Source: Echiichthys vipera (Eukaryota > Chordata > Actinopteri > Perciformes > Trachinidae). From it: a stretch of DNA of 64,000 bases. The translations under genes were made by a program, and so were the position numbers. A model generated the notes under the pieces. The model was not told where the DNA came from and did not search any database. It worked only from the letters and a program-made list of their open reading frames with translations. Position 1 is the first letter of the stretch; the number at the start of each line of letters is the position of its first letter. Of this stretch, positions 12,301-25,284 are shown piece by piece. The stretch spans positions 14,474,179-14,538,178 of the forward strand of contig OY829659.1 in assembly GCA_963691815.1 (NCBI GenBank). Reading direction: 5' to 3'.

Positions 12301-13797
12301 AGGACACTTCAGTAGAACACTCCCACACTTTATGCTATTCTGTTGGCCTAAATTGTCAGATGTGTCCTACAAGATTTAAAAGCAACTTCATTGACTTACT
12401 GACTTGTTTTGGAGTCCTCAAAATGCTTAGTGGGAACTTTTCTTCACGAAACACGTCAACCACAATACATTTGCATTCTCTTGTAATACTTTAGATTTTG
12501 GAGATACTGTTGTGTAAATGTAATGCCAGGCTTGCTTTTATGAACACTCATGTTTCTGAAAGGTCTGATGTATAAAGCCCACTTATGTAGTCCAGTGTAA
12601 TTTAATTAATAGAAGACGGATTCTATCTTTGTGCATCATGTTGTGGTTGTTAATAATCACAGCAACCCCCCTTCTCTTTAGTTTCGCTTTATCTGAACAT
12701 GATTTTTGACTGCATTTATAATGAGCTAATGGGAGACCTTGGTTAACTTGAGGTGGAGCTGTCCAGCTCACTGTGGTGCTGAATTTTTGATGTGGAGCAG
12801 CTTTTTGTATAAGTTAGAGAAAGCAATAAAAGCTTCAATGCCAGCTATACTTTTTCGCGCACCATGGTTGTTGCAGATGAGAAAGTGACAATATAAAAAT
12901 GATTTTTGTCTTTTATTCTGGTTGAACAAAATCTCCTTCGGATAATCCTGCCTAATAAACTCAGATCCTTAACTACATATAGACAACAGTATTGTGCTCA
13001 CAATGAATTATTCCAAATAGAATCATGAACTCACTCTTACTCCGGTGTGCAGCCTTCACGCAAAGACACATTCTTCTGGAACTCAACGTGGGAGTGTATC
13101 TCCTCTTTAAATTAGGCAGCAGCACACAAAATGGACAGAGCTTATTTAAATAGTCAGCAATCACAAATATGAAATGATTCTATTTATCAGTGTGCTTACA
13201 TGCTACTTTCGCTGCCATGCTGCTCAGTGTTGCCCTTGATGAAGTGGATATTTTACATACATAACACGTTTTACCGATCTACAATAATCAGCAATCATCA
13301 TGCCTCAGCATTAGTCTGTTAGCTTAATTACATTCTCATATACTCATATACTCTGACACAGGAAACCATTTTTGTATTTTACCAACATTTGTAAGGATAT
13401 TTATACAACACATTGGCAAAAATACACACCCGAGCAGTCATATCACTTTGTGAAAACGACCCAAAAACACAATCTACCCATCGATCACCTGGCAAGATGT
13501 ATTCTACCTTGTTATTCCGTTACTAATTGGGAGAAAGATGATAAAGCTTTGTAAGTGTGTTAATATCAGTCGAATGCAACCTATTTCAAAAGTTTCTTTC
13601 TGAACAAAGTTTAACATAATGAGCATGTTCAGCATAAATTTAACTTTTGTCTAATAATAATCCACCTTTGGATTTTTCATGTATTTATTGTATTATATTT
13701 GGTGGCTTTGGAACTGCCATCATTACTTTACAACTTTTGTCCAAGTCAGTAGGTATACTGTAAGACTCTCATTCTCACAGTTTTCAGCACTGATCAA
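12301..13797. other. Unique non-coding sequence
   Basis: Nothing recognised. An open frame at 13372-13554 ends next to a GTAAGT, but I see no matching acceptor or protein similarity. Confidence 0.5.
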
Positions 13798-14055
13798 TTT
13801 AAAGGGGACTTTTTGTATTTTTAAACCTGGATCCTATTTCCCCTTATATTTCTGTGTAAGTGACTAATGGCAAAAACTTTTTTTGAAAGTGGTCCAGTAT
13901 TGGGTGCGAGCGCTGCTGCCTGACTGCTGTGAATCTTGCTACAATGCACTAGTTATCAAAAGGGACATTTCTGCACCATTAATATAAATCCCCTGAATGC
14001 GTTCATTTTTCCCACTCACAGGCTCAGATTGTTATGATGTCTGACTACATTGTCG
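13798..14055 (+). mobile_element. Teleost MITE-like repeat beginning TTTAAAGGGGACT
   Basis: The order of blocks TTTAAAGGGGACTTTTT, AACCTGGATCCTATTT, GTAAGTGACTAATGG, GGTCCAGTATTG, GCTGCTGCC, AAATCCCCTGAATGCG matches a repeat I remember from many percomorph genomes. No right terminal repeat is visible, so the copy is probably truncated. The class (short TIR element) is inferred from the TTTAAAGGGG terminus. Confidence 0.58.
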
Positions 14056-14170
14056 AAACCGATGGTCTGCAAGTTGCAGTGTATCAGGATTGTTAGAATC
14101 CATTTGTATATTGCAATTAGCCACAGCTTCAGCCTGTCCTAAACAACAGGAATGTTCGTCTGCTGGAAGT

Positions 14171-14199
14171 GTAGGTTCAGGTTCAGGCTCAGGTTAAGG
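14171..14199 (+). repeat. Imperfect (AGGTTC)n hexanucleotide repeat
   Basis: About five units of AGGTTC-like hexamers (AGGTTC, AGGTTC, AGGCTC, AGGTTA, AGGTTA). Confidence 0.8.
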
Positions 14200-14735
14200 T
14201 TATTTTTATTTGTACCCTTAGTTGTAGCTCTACATTGTGTTGGCACAGTTCAGAAATGCACAAACACAAACCATTGTTTTTATCAAAAAATCTTTTAGAT
14301 AACACAAAGCTACACTTCACACTAAACTCTACCTGCTGGCACGTCTCCGTCTGAAGTTCATCTACAGTGTCTTCTTCCTGCAGCAAGTCATATCACCTGA
14401 TTTCAGAATAGGATTTCAGCACGACTTTACTATCTTTCCAGAATGTACCCAGACAACAATCTCCTGTCGGTGAACATATATTGACAGTACAGAAATGCCC
14501 CGTAGAAATACATGGGGTAATAGGGTCCAGGTTGAAAATACAGAAATTCTGATTTAACAAGACACCTATTCCTTTCATAGGATGTGCAGCTACAATAAGT
14601 TAATGCATCCAACGTAATCTGCCAAACATTTGTGAATCAATTAGTTCAATATGGTGTTTGTGCTTTGCCGTCTCGCAGGTCTCGGCTGATCGTGGTGATG
14701 CCTGCTGCCATGGTCCTGCATGACGCTTTCTGCTG

Positions 14736-14995
14736 CTATTATTATTATTATTATTACTTATGTATACTATCATTAGTCTAATAAATTATAAAATTTGTAG
14801 CCATAAAAACATCATCAGTGGTGTCATTATTACCACTACTCATCATTGATCATATTAACTACCATATTTACTATTATTGTCATATTCTATCACCGTAGCT
14901 GTGGTTGTTTCTAATATTCTACTATATTCACTGCCATAACACATAAGTCATATTCACATTACTATAACTATTATTATAGTTACTGTTTCTTTTGT
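14736..14995 (+). repeat. (ATT)n microsatellite with long degenerate flank
   Basis: A clean (ATT)n run at 14737-14757 is followed by about 240 bases of ATT, ACT and ATC triplets with scattered substitutions. This suggests an older trinucleotide array that has decayed. Confidence 0.75.
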
Positions 14996-15065
14996 GGTTG
15001 CTTGCATCTCTGGAATTGTCTCTCTGTCTTTCTTTGTGTCTGTCCTGTGTAATTTTCTTCCTCCA

Positions 15066-15268
15066 CAGCCAGTTAAGACAGATGTCCATCCTCCACAGAG
15101 CTGGGTCTGTTCTTTGCTGCCTGTTATAGGGAAGGTTTTCGTTGCCACTGTGTACTCAACGGGGGAATTGTTGGGTCTATGTAAATCATAAAAAAAATCC
15201 TAGAGTGTGGTCTATACCTACTCTGTAAAGTGTCCTGAGATAACTTTTGTTATGATTTAGCACTGTTA
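15066..15268 (+). repeat. Teleost interspersed repeat, truncated before its usual tail
   Basis: The blocks AGTTAAGACAGATGTCC, CAGAGCTGGGTCTG, GCCTGTTATAGGGAAGGTTTT, GGGGGAATTGTTGGGTCT, GAGTGTGGTCTA and TGTCCTGAGATAACTTTTGT keep the order of a very common fish repeat. In other copies this ends in a TATATAAATAAAATTGA tail, which is absent here. The open frame at 14994-15191 lies in this repeat and is not a gene. Confidence 0.68.
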
Positions 15269-17630
15269 GAGAAGCCTTAAGGCAGATGAGGTCATGTACA
15301 GTGTTGTTCATCCAATCCTTTTGATTCTCACGTCTTGCAGAAATGGGAAGATATGGTGTCAGCAACTTTAATGCTGCAGTTGCTTGCACAGCTTGCACTT
15401 GTTTTGTTTTTACAAGATGCAGTTTTCCGTAGGGTATCAGTTTACAAGAAAAATCAATTGAAGTACAACGATGTATGTGCTTCCAGTGCCCCAAAAATGT
15501 TATTACGATCACTATAACTATTGCTACAGCATGTGTGTCTGTGGTACATGATGGAACTCCTGTTTTTGTAATTCTGGTAAGGATTCGCTCCTTCCATCCT
15601 CAGCTCCTTTCAACGGTGAGGACATTTTCCATCCGTTCATTAAACTTGTGACAACCGAGTAAATGGCCAATGCACCACGGTGGGCAAGTAACGTAATCAG
15701 TGTATGTATGTAACACCACGAACACCGGGACAACCACGGCAAGCCTATTACAGATTGAAAATGTACAGCACAATAAACAATATTTCACTGGTCCAATAGA
15801 AAAATTATCTTATTGACTGTTTAACCAGTCTTTTAATGAGTTGTAGACAAAAGACACATCCTACCCAAAATTTCATCGTTCCCAACCTGGCATAGGGATA
15901 TCAATATAAACACAAGCATCTGCTCACCCACATGTTTTACACATTGTAAGACATTGATGGTGAAGTTCTTGTAGGTGGCAGGCTTTGCCTCAGGAGAGGC
16001 TATGCTAATGTGAGAGTGTGAGAGTATCACGGAGAGTTGCTTTGGATGAGTGTGCTCATGATTTTAAAGAAAGTTTGGAGGATGGGAGAAGAAGAAGGAA
16101 AAGTGTAAGATTCTTCGGGGAGAGAGTGGAAAAGGCTTTTAAACATTCAACAACCATGACTCAGAGTTTGCAAAGAGGCAGGCATGAACAGGAGGGCAGA
16201 GATGGAGAAGGTTAGCCTCACTAAACCTTCATAGGCATACTAAGCTGAACAACCTGGATATATATAAGCACAGAGAACCAATGGGTTTGGGTATGGGTTT
16301 TTTTTTCTCAGACCCCCAAAGACAATTCGTTACATACCTGCAGCAATCTTACATCATTCAAACAGAATCATCAGCCAGACTGGAGAGAAAAACAGAAAGA
16401 CAAGGATGAATAATCTAGCTGGAGGAGAAGAATGTAAAGCAGGGGTGAAGATAGGTGAGAATATCTAAAAAATTAGGCGAAAGGGAGAGAGAGCCAGGTT
16501 CGCCTGAGGATTAACAAAGAAGGGCTTGAGGGGAAAAAAGTTAAGGATAGAACTAAAGAAAAGAAACCCATGAGAAACTGAGATGGCTAAATAGAAGAAA
16601 GCATGAGTGGTTAGCTATGCTCAAGGTATGTATGCCTTCAGTCATAACAGACCACTGGTGCTTGGAAACTAGATTATGCTTCTCTGTCTATTTAAAGTCC
16701 AGCATATAGATCTGTATCTTCAAATTTGGGCCTCATTCTTCATAAACTGCATGCAAAAGTTTGAAGTGTAATAAAATCAATCATTGGCAAAAAAAATGTC
16801 TACAAGGGATGGAAAAACATGGGAAAATGTTGCTGTACCCTTTTAAAATATGGATCATTATCACCACGACGAGTTTCACATTTTACATCATCCAGATTTT
16901 CATAGAAGCACAACTTGATAAAATCTGCTCATGTAATCGTGTTTTTCATCTTTGTCAGACACCGTTTGATCTGATTAGGTGACTCATGTCTGTCTCTGCC
17001 CACACATTTGCCAAAAAGAGAAGCAGTAATGCATATGTGTATGTGGGAATGGTTGGAGAGAGAGATGTGTGAGTGGCAGTGGAGACTCTTTTGTTAATAT
17101 CGTCCAGTGGAAAAAAAATAAAAAGCTGTCTGGAGACACATTTTAACAAGAGGAAAACAAAGGTCTAACATCTGTCTCCTCTCTGCCACCTGCAAGCCCA
17201 AGCAATCATATACTGTACATATGCAGCCAAACATTGGACAGATACCAAGAATGGTTTGGAGAAGGTCCCAGTCCTCTGCCTGGTTAACATATTTGGCCTT
17301 GGTAGAGAAACAGAGCAGCTCCATGTGGTCAACATGGAAAGACTGAGTAATTCAGTCTTTTACGGGAGATGCTAGACAAAACATCAGATCATTCAGTCAG
17401 AGGGATCTATCATATCACAGGAATGTTTTTTTAATGTCAATAAGACATGCAATGCTCTAATCTGCTGTTTGTTTTTTCAATTATAGTGGTCCACATGGAG
17501 AAACACGTACTGTAGACTCACCCACTCACTCACAGTGTTATCCACTTGCATGGTCAGGACAGAAAGTCATAGTATTTTTCCCTTTGAGTATCCCTACAGT
17601 CAAAATAGTTAAAGCATAAATACAGCAGGG
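15269..17630. other. Non-coding; purine-rich 16380-16600
   Basis: No gene recognised. 16380-16600 is rich in GAGA and GAAG blocks. Open frames at 15186-15512 (-) and 16018-16215 (+) resemble no known protein. Confidence 0.5.
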
Positions 17631-17634
17631 GAGG

Positions 17635-17885
17635 AATGGTATTCGTTAGTTCCAGAAGTAGCCTACTAAGTCAAACCATAACCTTTTTTCTAATCTTAAC
17701 TTGTCCTTTTTGGTGCCTAAACTTAACCGGCACGGTCACCTACCGGTCAGAGTTTCACAGCATTAAATATTTTGTATGATATCATACAAGTCTTTTACCA
17801 TAATATTTTGTAAGATATTATACACACCCGTTTTAACTGCATTAAAAAGGGCATCATATTTTGTATAATATCATACAAATTGATG
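17635..17885. repeat. Palindrome-bearing teleost repeat
   Basis: After an AACCATAACCTTTTTTCTAATCTTAACTTG-type segment come three related dyads: a perfect 18-bp palindrome TTGTATGATATCATACAA at 17772-17789, a degraded version at 17808-17825, and TTGTATAATATCATACAA (one unpaired position pair) at 17861-17878. Each is preceded by a similar AT-rich ATATT sequence. I recall related fish repeats with dyads such as CGTATGATATCGTACG. Confidence 0.6.
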
Positions 17886-18357
17886 AGAATATGTTGAATA
17901 CAAATGAAAAGAAATTATCTGAAGTTAAGAAAGTCTGAAATTAACTAAAAAAAAAAAACAAGATAATGTCATGGAACATGAAGTCAACATAAATGCAACG
18001 CAAATCATTTATTCATTTTAAACAAATTTCAGCTCAGCTTTTAGTTCAGTTGAGATTTGAAGAGTAAATATACAGAAAGTATTGCTTACTGTTAGTAAAC
18101 ACACAGCATTTAGTCATTTCCAGGCTTAATGGCCAGAGAGAGGGAGCGTGCAGCGATGGTTGAACAAGTTAGAGAGTGAGTGAGGAGAGTGAGTGCAGTT
18201 CAGTGAGAACATCGCAATAAATCAGAGAAATAAAATGGTATTTTCTGATCGTTTCACAGCAATTACGTTAAAAACACAAATACGCACAACCCTCCCAGAT
18301 GGTGCCACATTGTAGTATTATTATGAGTGAATGCAGAGTTTCATCCTGTCTCTGACT

Positions 18358-18382
18358 GTGTGTGTGTGTGTGTGTGTGTGTG
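18358..18382 (+). repeat. (GT)n microsatellite
   Basis: Pure 25-base GT alternation. Confidence 0.95.
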
Positions 18383-18420
18383 CATTGTTAAACACTGCCT
18401 TGTGATAAAATATACAAAAA

Positions 18421-19110
<690 letters not shown>

Positions 19111-19137
<27 letters not shown>

Positions 19138-19147
19138 CGCACGCGCA
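19111..19147 (+). repeat. (GT)n running into GCGCACGCGCA
   Basis: Strict purine-pyrimidine alternation for 37 bases: a GT run followed by GCGCACGCGCA. GC-ended GT tracts of this kind favour left-handed DNA under supercoiling, which is an established property of such sequences. Confidence 0.9.
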
Positions 19148-21847
19148 GTAGTAAGCAGATGATGAGAGAGATGGGAACTCCTGGCCAGTCTTGTGGACTG
19201 AAAGTCAGGCCAGAATATTTAAAGACAGAAAGTTAGGTAAATATCAGTATACATACAGACAGATATAAACAATTGAAAAATTCATAAAGTCACAGACTAT
19301 GCAAATGAGAACTAATTCATGGTCATCTTAAATGTGCATTCACTACATCCTTAGTTATCAATAGTTTTCAGATAATTAGATGTTGAAAGAGTCGAACATT
19401 TTCCATAGTTTTTAATAATAGCTGCACTGTGATCCAGGGACCATATTCATAACTTCTAAGGCTAAATGTAGCTCCTAACTGTCTGAGTTTGATGATGATG
19501 ATTAACACTAAACAGTAGAAAATCAGTCCGGTCTCCCTAACTGTAAATGTCATTGGCTGTTATAGTCTGTGATAAATGGACATGTTGATACACATACGCT
19601 CTCAATTACATGTAGATACATACTGTATGCATTAGTGAGTGTGTTGGTGTTTATGGGGTGTCGTTCTGGGACAGACGAGTATGAGGCCTCCAAAAATTCC
19701 AGTATACTCACTAACACGACACTTTTATGTACACAGTGTATTATTTAAGTTCTTATAATGTATAATGTTTTTGTTCTGACTTAGGTGTGTTTTTGCTCGG
19801 TGGGGGTCTGGCTGAGGGAGTAATTCCATGTAGAACCGTCACTGCTCTGGCTAAATCTGAGGTGGCTGTCTGTGTGATTGGCCGGGCGAAGTATCGAGGA
19901 GAGTGGGCCAGAGGCAGAGCAGGGAGGCACAGATAACAGGCTTATCACCAGGTGAGAAACAGTGAGACCAGGAGACCAGGTACTGGGCACATTGGCAGCT
20001 TATTTACTGAAATGCCCACAGCATAACTGTACCTGGCACTTTAAAATATTTTACACCATATGTTTGATTTTTATACAATTCAGTCCATATGTCCTAAACT
20101 TTATAGGCTACATTAATAAAATCCATTTCAAACAGTTGTAGCTTACCCATGCTTTAAAATACATCATAAAAATCCCTCACCAAATTTGGCAGTTATTATA
20201 GCTGAGGGAGTTTGAGGTGATTGGCTGTACACTACAGATAAGCTCTGTCTCACAGTTTTCATGTAAATAGACTATAAACATGACTCCCCTCTAATCCCTG
20301 TGCAGACCAATGCTGCAGGTGTCACAACAGCTACTTCTGTTTAGTCATTTTGCTTTTTCCTGTTTTTTCAGTCATCAACATTGGCTGCAAATTCAGATAA
20401 ATGCCGTACGTACATAGGGTGAATTTAAACTAAAACAGATTTTGTTTAGGTGTCCCGCCCTGTCCATAGCACTAGCAGTAAAGTTTGTCCTGCTTCTCCA
20501 AAATGACGACATGCTAACCACCATACTGTTATACACAGACAATTGATTGAGTACCTCATAAAACCCCTCTTCGATAATGACTATAACTGTAAATTGAATT
20601 CTTCAGATTGCAGTCGTGCACAGAACGAATGTTGTAGAACGTACACAGGGCTTCCTGTATCTTTGATTAGAATGTACTGTAGGCTACTTGAGATGGACAC
20701 GTCATGATATCACCGACTCACTTATCAGAGTAGAGGAAACCCCACATCTTTTCTTTACGATTATCGTTCCACGACAGAATTGAAAATAATTAATTTCATT
20801 AATTGAAAGAAATTGTAATTAAAATTAATTGTAAAAAATAATCCAACTATAATAAATTATCATGTTCTGTGAAATATAAAGGTGAGACATGTGGTTTGAA
20901 TTCTAATTCAGTGTTCATTTTGTCCCCCGTCTTCATATTCATTGCCATACAGACCTAACAACAGGGTTTCTGCCAGAGTCTTTTCCTAAATGCAGTTAGG
21001 AAACATGTTTCTGTAATACCTAAAATCCTAAAGGTAACTCTAAACTGATATAAGCTAGTACATTGGAAGTTTCGGTAACAAGACCTCAACAATATTTCCC
21101 CTGACATTAGCTGGATCGTTTCGCATTCCAGCCTTCCTTCCCGTTTCTAGCATTCGTGTTTCTGACCACAGCCTGTGATAAGGTTCTCTTCTTGCCTACA
21201 TGGTTTGGCCTTGCTGACTTGATTACCTGTTGCCAAACTCTTTACCTGTAAACGATTACTTGCCTTAGAGACTGCTCTCCTCTGTATGTCCCGCTTGTGA
21301 GCACATGTCTCTGTGTGCAGGACTGTTACAGGTCATGAGAGCAAATAGAAAAGAACACAACCACTAGTCCTCAGAACTGCTCTACTCTCTTCTTTACTTG
21401 TTTCTTTCATTTATGCAATGCTATGACTGTGTATGCTAAATTAAGGCTGTACTGAATGTCATTTTTTCAAGCTTCTTTTTTATGAAGCTTCCGTTGAGGT
21501 TTTGACAAATGAAGCTTTGAAAGTCGAATGTGTGTCATAACATTTTCACATCATCACCTTGACAACAAGGAAAACCAATATTAGCTTTTTTTGTAACAAG
21601 TTCAGTAATTGCTATAAGCCTTATAGTGTTGGAGGCAAATTTTGTTTTTGTTATTGTGATTATATAAATATCCTTTATAGTTCTGTTGGATTCCTGCCAG
21701 ACCGGCCCCTTTAATATGGATGTGCGGGAGAGCAAATTGTTTTTTTGACGCCAGCAAAATATTGATTTTGAATGGCTTTGGAATTTTCAATCCCTCAAAT
21801 GAATCATACATTATTACAGAAACTACTTATTAAAAACCTTTACCTAC
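19148..21847. other. Non-coding sequence, no gene recognised
   Basis: Nothing firm. A GC-richer patch at 19785-19951 is bounded by AG and CAG|GTGAGA, but its only open frame stops inside it. 20770-20870 is very AT-rich with AATTAATT runs. Confidence 0.45.
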
Positions 21848-22018
21848 GGGGCAGCCGCAGTGGTGGCTCAGTAGTTAGAGCAGTGTCTCCATGTAAAGTG
21901 GCTGGAGCTCCTCGATGCAGCGGCCACAGGTTCGACTCCGACCTGCGGCCCTTTGCTGCATGTCTCTCATCCCATTTCCTGCCTGTCCTAGTAATAAAGG
22001 CTTGAGAAACTGCCAAAA
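21848..22018 (+). mobile_element. tRNA-derived SINE, copy 2
   Basis: A tRNA-like head with A box TGGCTCAGTAGTTAG (21864-21878) and B box GGTTCGACTCC (21929-21939) is followed by CCCTTTGCTGCATGTCTC and a 3' AATAAAGGCTTGAGAAA tail leading to A-rich sequence. It shares head, body and tail with copy 1 at 2848-3016 and preserves the polymerase III boxes better. It is transcribed, if at all, by polymerase III and moves using a partner LINE. Confidence 0.93.
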
Positions 22019-22881
22019 AAATTCTAAAAAAACCTTTGCCTATGATCTTCTTTGTCTGTTGTCTTCGGAGGATTCAAGTACCTGCCAAAATTACACTTAG
22101 CTTTGTCTTCATTCAGTATGTGTCCTGTTTAAAAGTCAACACGGCATCACATAGAATATATGGCAAATGATTAAAAGCAAAAAAGCCTTCATGTCTACCT
22201 TCTGTCTAAAGATACTTTCAGCTAAAATACAATGCACTGCCATGTCAAGACGGTACATTTTCCAGGGAAAGTGATTGAAAAGGGGGGTTTTATGGCTTTG
22301 AAATTGGGCTATGTAAAGGTCAATACATTAAAACCTGCATTCTGAAATCTTTATGAAAGCGCCAAGCACTTCCATTCAAGGATAACACAGTACAAGTGTT
22401 GAACAAGTGTACTTTGCTTGACTATGAGATTGTCTCTAATGGAAACAGCATCACTCAAGTTATTTTTTATCCTGATCTTTGTAAATACTATCCAGACATT
22501 TTTAAAAGGCAATGTGAGATGGGAGCTGGGATTACACACCTGTGGTTACTGACATTCACAAAGGTCAAAACTTCATCCATCAACCTCTCAGCCTAGCAAC
22601 AGGCCTAGGTGTCCCTTCCTGTATTGTTAAGTCCGTCAGCCACCCAACATGTCTTTGTTCCCCCTTTTGTTCGCCAAGCACTGCCGCAATTAGGATCATC
22701 GAGATTACAATAAAAAAATGGGTATAATAACAACTTACTCAGACGAAGTTAACTTAATCAGTAATGTGACTGCTGTAAAATTACTTAAATTCACCCATAT
22801 TTGTTGTAAAACAGCCAAAATATCTCTCTCTTGATTTTTCCAAGCCACTCAGATTTTTTTAATGAAATTTTCCTTTGTAAT
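22019..22881. other. Unique non-coding sequence
   Basis: No gene recognised. Open frames at 22396-22596 (+) and 22351-22539 (-) overlap each other on opposite strands and look like chance. Confidence 0.5.
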
Positions 22882-23245
22882 TTAAAGGACCTGCATGTAA
22901 GATTTACAGGGATCTATTGGTAGAATTGGAATATTATATTCATAATTACGCTTACATTAGTGTAAAATCCCCTGACACTAAGCAGAGTTGTGTTTTTCGT
23001 TAGCTTATAATGAGCCATTCGTATCTACATATCTACATATGAACGTGTCCTGTTTTACCGCCATCCTTCTACTGTAGCCCAGAACAAACACTGGCTGTAG
23101 AGAGGACTTTCTCGTTATAACGTCACTTGAAATTCACCGTAGCTTCTACGGCATGCTTAGAAAGGGAGGGGTGACGGAAGGGATATTCATTGGGTGCCAT
23201 TTGCAACTTCCTAACTAGATGCCAATCAACCCTACACAATGCTCC
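22882..23245 (+). mobile_element. MITE-like teleost repeat, nearly full length
   Basis: It starts TTAAAGGACCTGCATGTAAGATTT and ends AACCCTACACAATGCTCC, which resembles the inverse of the start (fish copies usually end CCTACACACTGGTCCTTTAA). Internal blocks such as GGGATCTATTGGTAGAAT, GTTAGCTTATAATGAGCC, CTGTAGCCCAGAACAAACA and AACTAGATGCCAATCAA agree in order with a very abundant percomorph repeat. The last few terminal bases are lost. No coding capacity. Confidence 0.72.
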
Positions 23246-23487
23246 ATATGCACACAGCATTAATAATATTGTACCCTGGAAACAAAAGCTCTGCATTAAT
23301 AAGCATAACTGCTGGCAGAAGTCTTAAATACCATGTTCTTCTCTGATCATAATTCTGTTTGATTTATTTTGGCAAAATCACATTTGATGCAGTCATTTTT
23401 TTGCTGTGGGTGACTAGTTCCTGCTTCCTCCTTGACCTGCCTTGTCTAATTCTTTTCAGATAGTTAATGGTTTCTTGTTTTTCCCAG
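23246..23487. other. Non-coding sequence
   Basis: Nothing recognised. Its last part forms the pyrimidine tract before the candidate exon. Confidence 0.4.
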
Positions 23488-23574
23488 AATTACGTCTAAA
23501 AGCCAAGATAAAAAGGATGACCTTGTTGCTTTCAATCAAAGCTGGCGTGGGCATTTAATCTCTCGAGCTAACGA
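23488..23574 (+). other. Candidate coding exon (87 nt)
   Basis: A strong acceptor (TTTCTTGTTTTTCCCAG) precedes 23488 and an ideal intron-side donor GTAAGT begins at 23575. The 87-nt interval is a multiple of three, and one frame is open with the peptide SQDKKDDLVAFNQSWRGHL near its centre. The FNQSWRGHLISR part slightly resembles an IQ-type calmodulin-binding motif (hydrophobic-Q-x-x-x-R-G), but I cannot name a protein. A 28-codon open frame is easily found by chance, and the last exon base is A rather than the preferred G. No partner exon was found on this strand. Confidence 0.2.
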
Positions 23575-25284
23575 GTAAGTGAACATTTTCAAAATGTAAC
23601 ATGTCCCGCGGCTGCCTTTCATTATGCTTGTGTCAGTGAAAAATGTAAATTTCTGTCTCCTCTCTGGGATTGTTGCACATCAGTGCAACATGAGTCTGTA
23701 AAGACGTCCTGCTCACCTGCTCAGTCTGTTTCACTGAATATTACACTGATTTTCTGCAACAAAATATCTAGTACTTTAATGTTTATCACTTATATTTTGG
23801 ACTTGAATTAAATTTGTATGTGTTGGAAATATCTTCATAGTTATTTTCCTCTGATTCACAGGCATCAGAAAAAATAAATCCCCCTAACATAAATGTAAGC
23901 CCAAAAATGCGTAGCGTTAAGATGCGTTGAATTTCGATTTTTTAGTTTTTTCCACATAAGTAAAAAAGATGGCAACTATGATAATGACATGATAATGATA
24001 ATATGATACATGTGACATATGACATGATAATAATGATAATTTTGGTCTAGAGTATGTTGCCTTGTTAAGATCAGATAACTGCCACCCTCGTGTACAGTAA
24101 AGGTTAATAGCTGGATACTTTTAGATAAAAAAAAAGATCAGAGAGATGTTCCATCATAAAGATTGAGCCTCATCCTAGCAAAGCTGAACATATTGACACA
24201 ATTCCAAAGATCTGGCAGCTTTCAAGTAAATGATTCATCTCTGCAATTTAGAGATCTAACAAATTCAAATTGTTAAACTTCCCATAGGGCCATCAAAATG
24301 TTTTTTTTTAGTTCAAAAGATACTTGAGTGGTTATACCGTACAAACACTAAATCTATATTAACAATATTGAATCAAGCAGGTGAGCCTTTCTCTCTAACT
24401 CTTACTGTTGTGTTCAAAGCATCATCAGTACTGTTGAGGACTGTTTACAAAGAAAGCTCCCCCCTGACAGCTTACGATTTTTTTACTTGAGAAAAGGTTT
24501 TACCCTAGAAGCATGGCTTATATTCTCCATAATCACAAGTTGCACTCAAATCTACCTAAGGACGCAAGGTAGGCTAAATGAGTTTGAGTTCCAGTTTTGG
24601 AGATGAAAGCCTTCACATGTTGACCCCACCCTCTTAGAGTCCTGATGTAATGTGGAAGAGGAAGGCCGTCAAATGAACCCCGTCTTGGCAGACAAATGGG
24701 CTTATCCTGATCCTAGTCCTATGAAAGTAACACTGCAATTGTCTGACCAATGAGAATTTGCTCAATCAATCGACTAGAAGGTGTCAGCCCTATCTCAAAC
24801 GTTTTCGAAACAGGCCACATGTACACAGGCTGCATAAACACCCTAAAACAAATGTATGCCTGACTCCTCCACTCATTAGACCTGTCAGTGAGAAGAGGAA
24901 GTGCAATGTCACAGATTCTGTTGTATTAGCGCCAGAGCGTCATTACGTGCAGCCGGGATGTCTATTTATACCTTTACTGCTCATTAATCATATGTACCCA
25001 GAAACCATCATCACAGTGAAATAAGTGAAACTAGCAAGCAATCTTAGACAAACACCATTGGCACTCAGTAGCATGCCAAATTACTTATTTCACAGCCATT
25101 GGCAGGTGTGTGGCCTGTTATGTATGGTAGTTTGATAGAATTTTTCCCCATCCGCATTATGCAAAGACCACCACTACTCTACCTCAGATTGGCTATTACT
25201 TGTTGCCTTCTTCAAAGACTGGTGGGAAAAATAATGTTGATATGGCACCAAGGTCCCTTCTTTAATGTTCGGCCTCTTACCCTA
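23575..25284. other. Non-coding sequence
   Basis: Nothing recognised. The 88-codon open frame at 24758-25024 shows no known domain. Confidence 0.45.

Noticed and set aside
19785..19951. Possible exon between TTAG and CAG|GTGAGA
   Set aside because: The only long open frame ends in TAA 15 bases before the donor, and the opposite strand is equally open; no protein recognised.
21864..21939. Functional tRNA gene
   Set aside because: A and B boxes are present but no cloverleaf can be folded and the sequence is a dispersed SINE head.
24758..25024. 88-codon plus-strand frame next to the Tc1 fragment
   Set aside because: Not similar to a transposase or other family I know, and no splice or promoter context.
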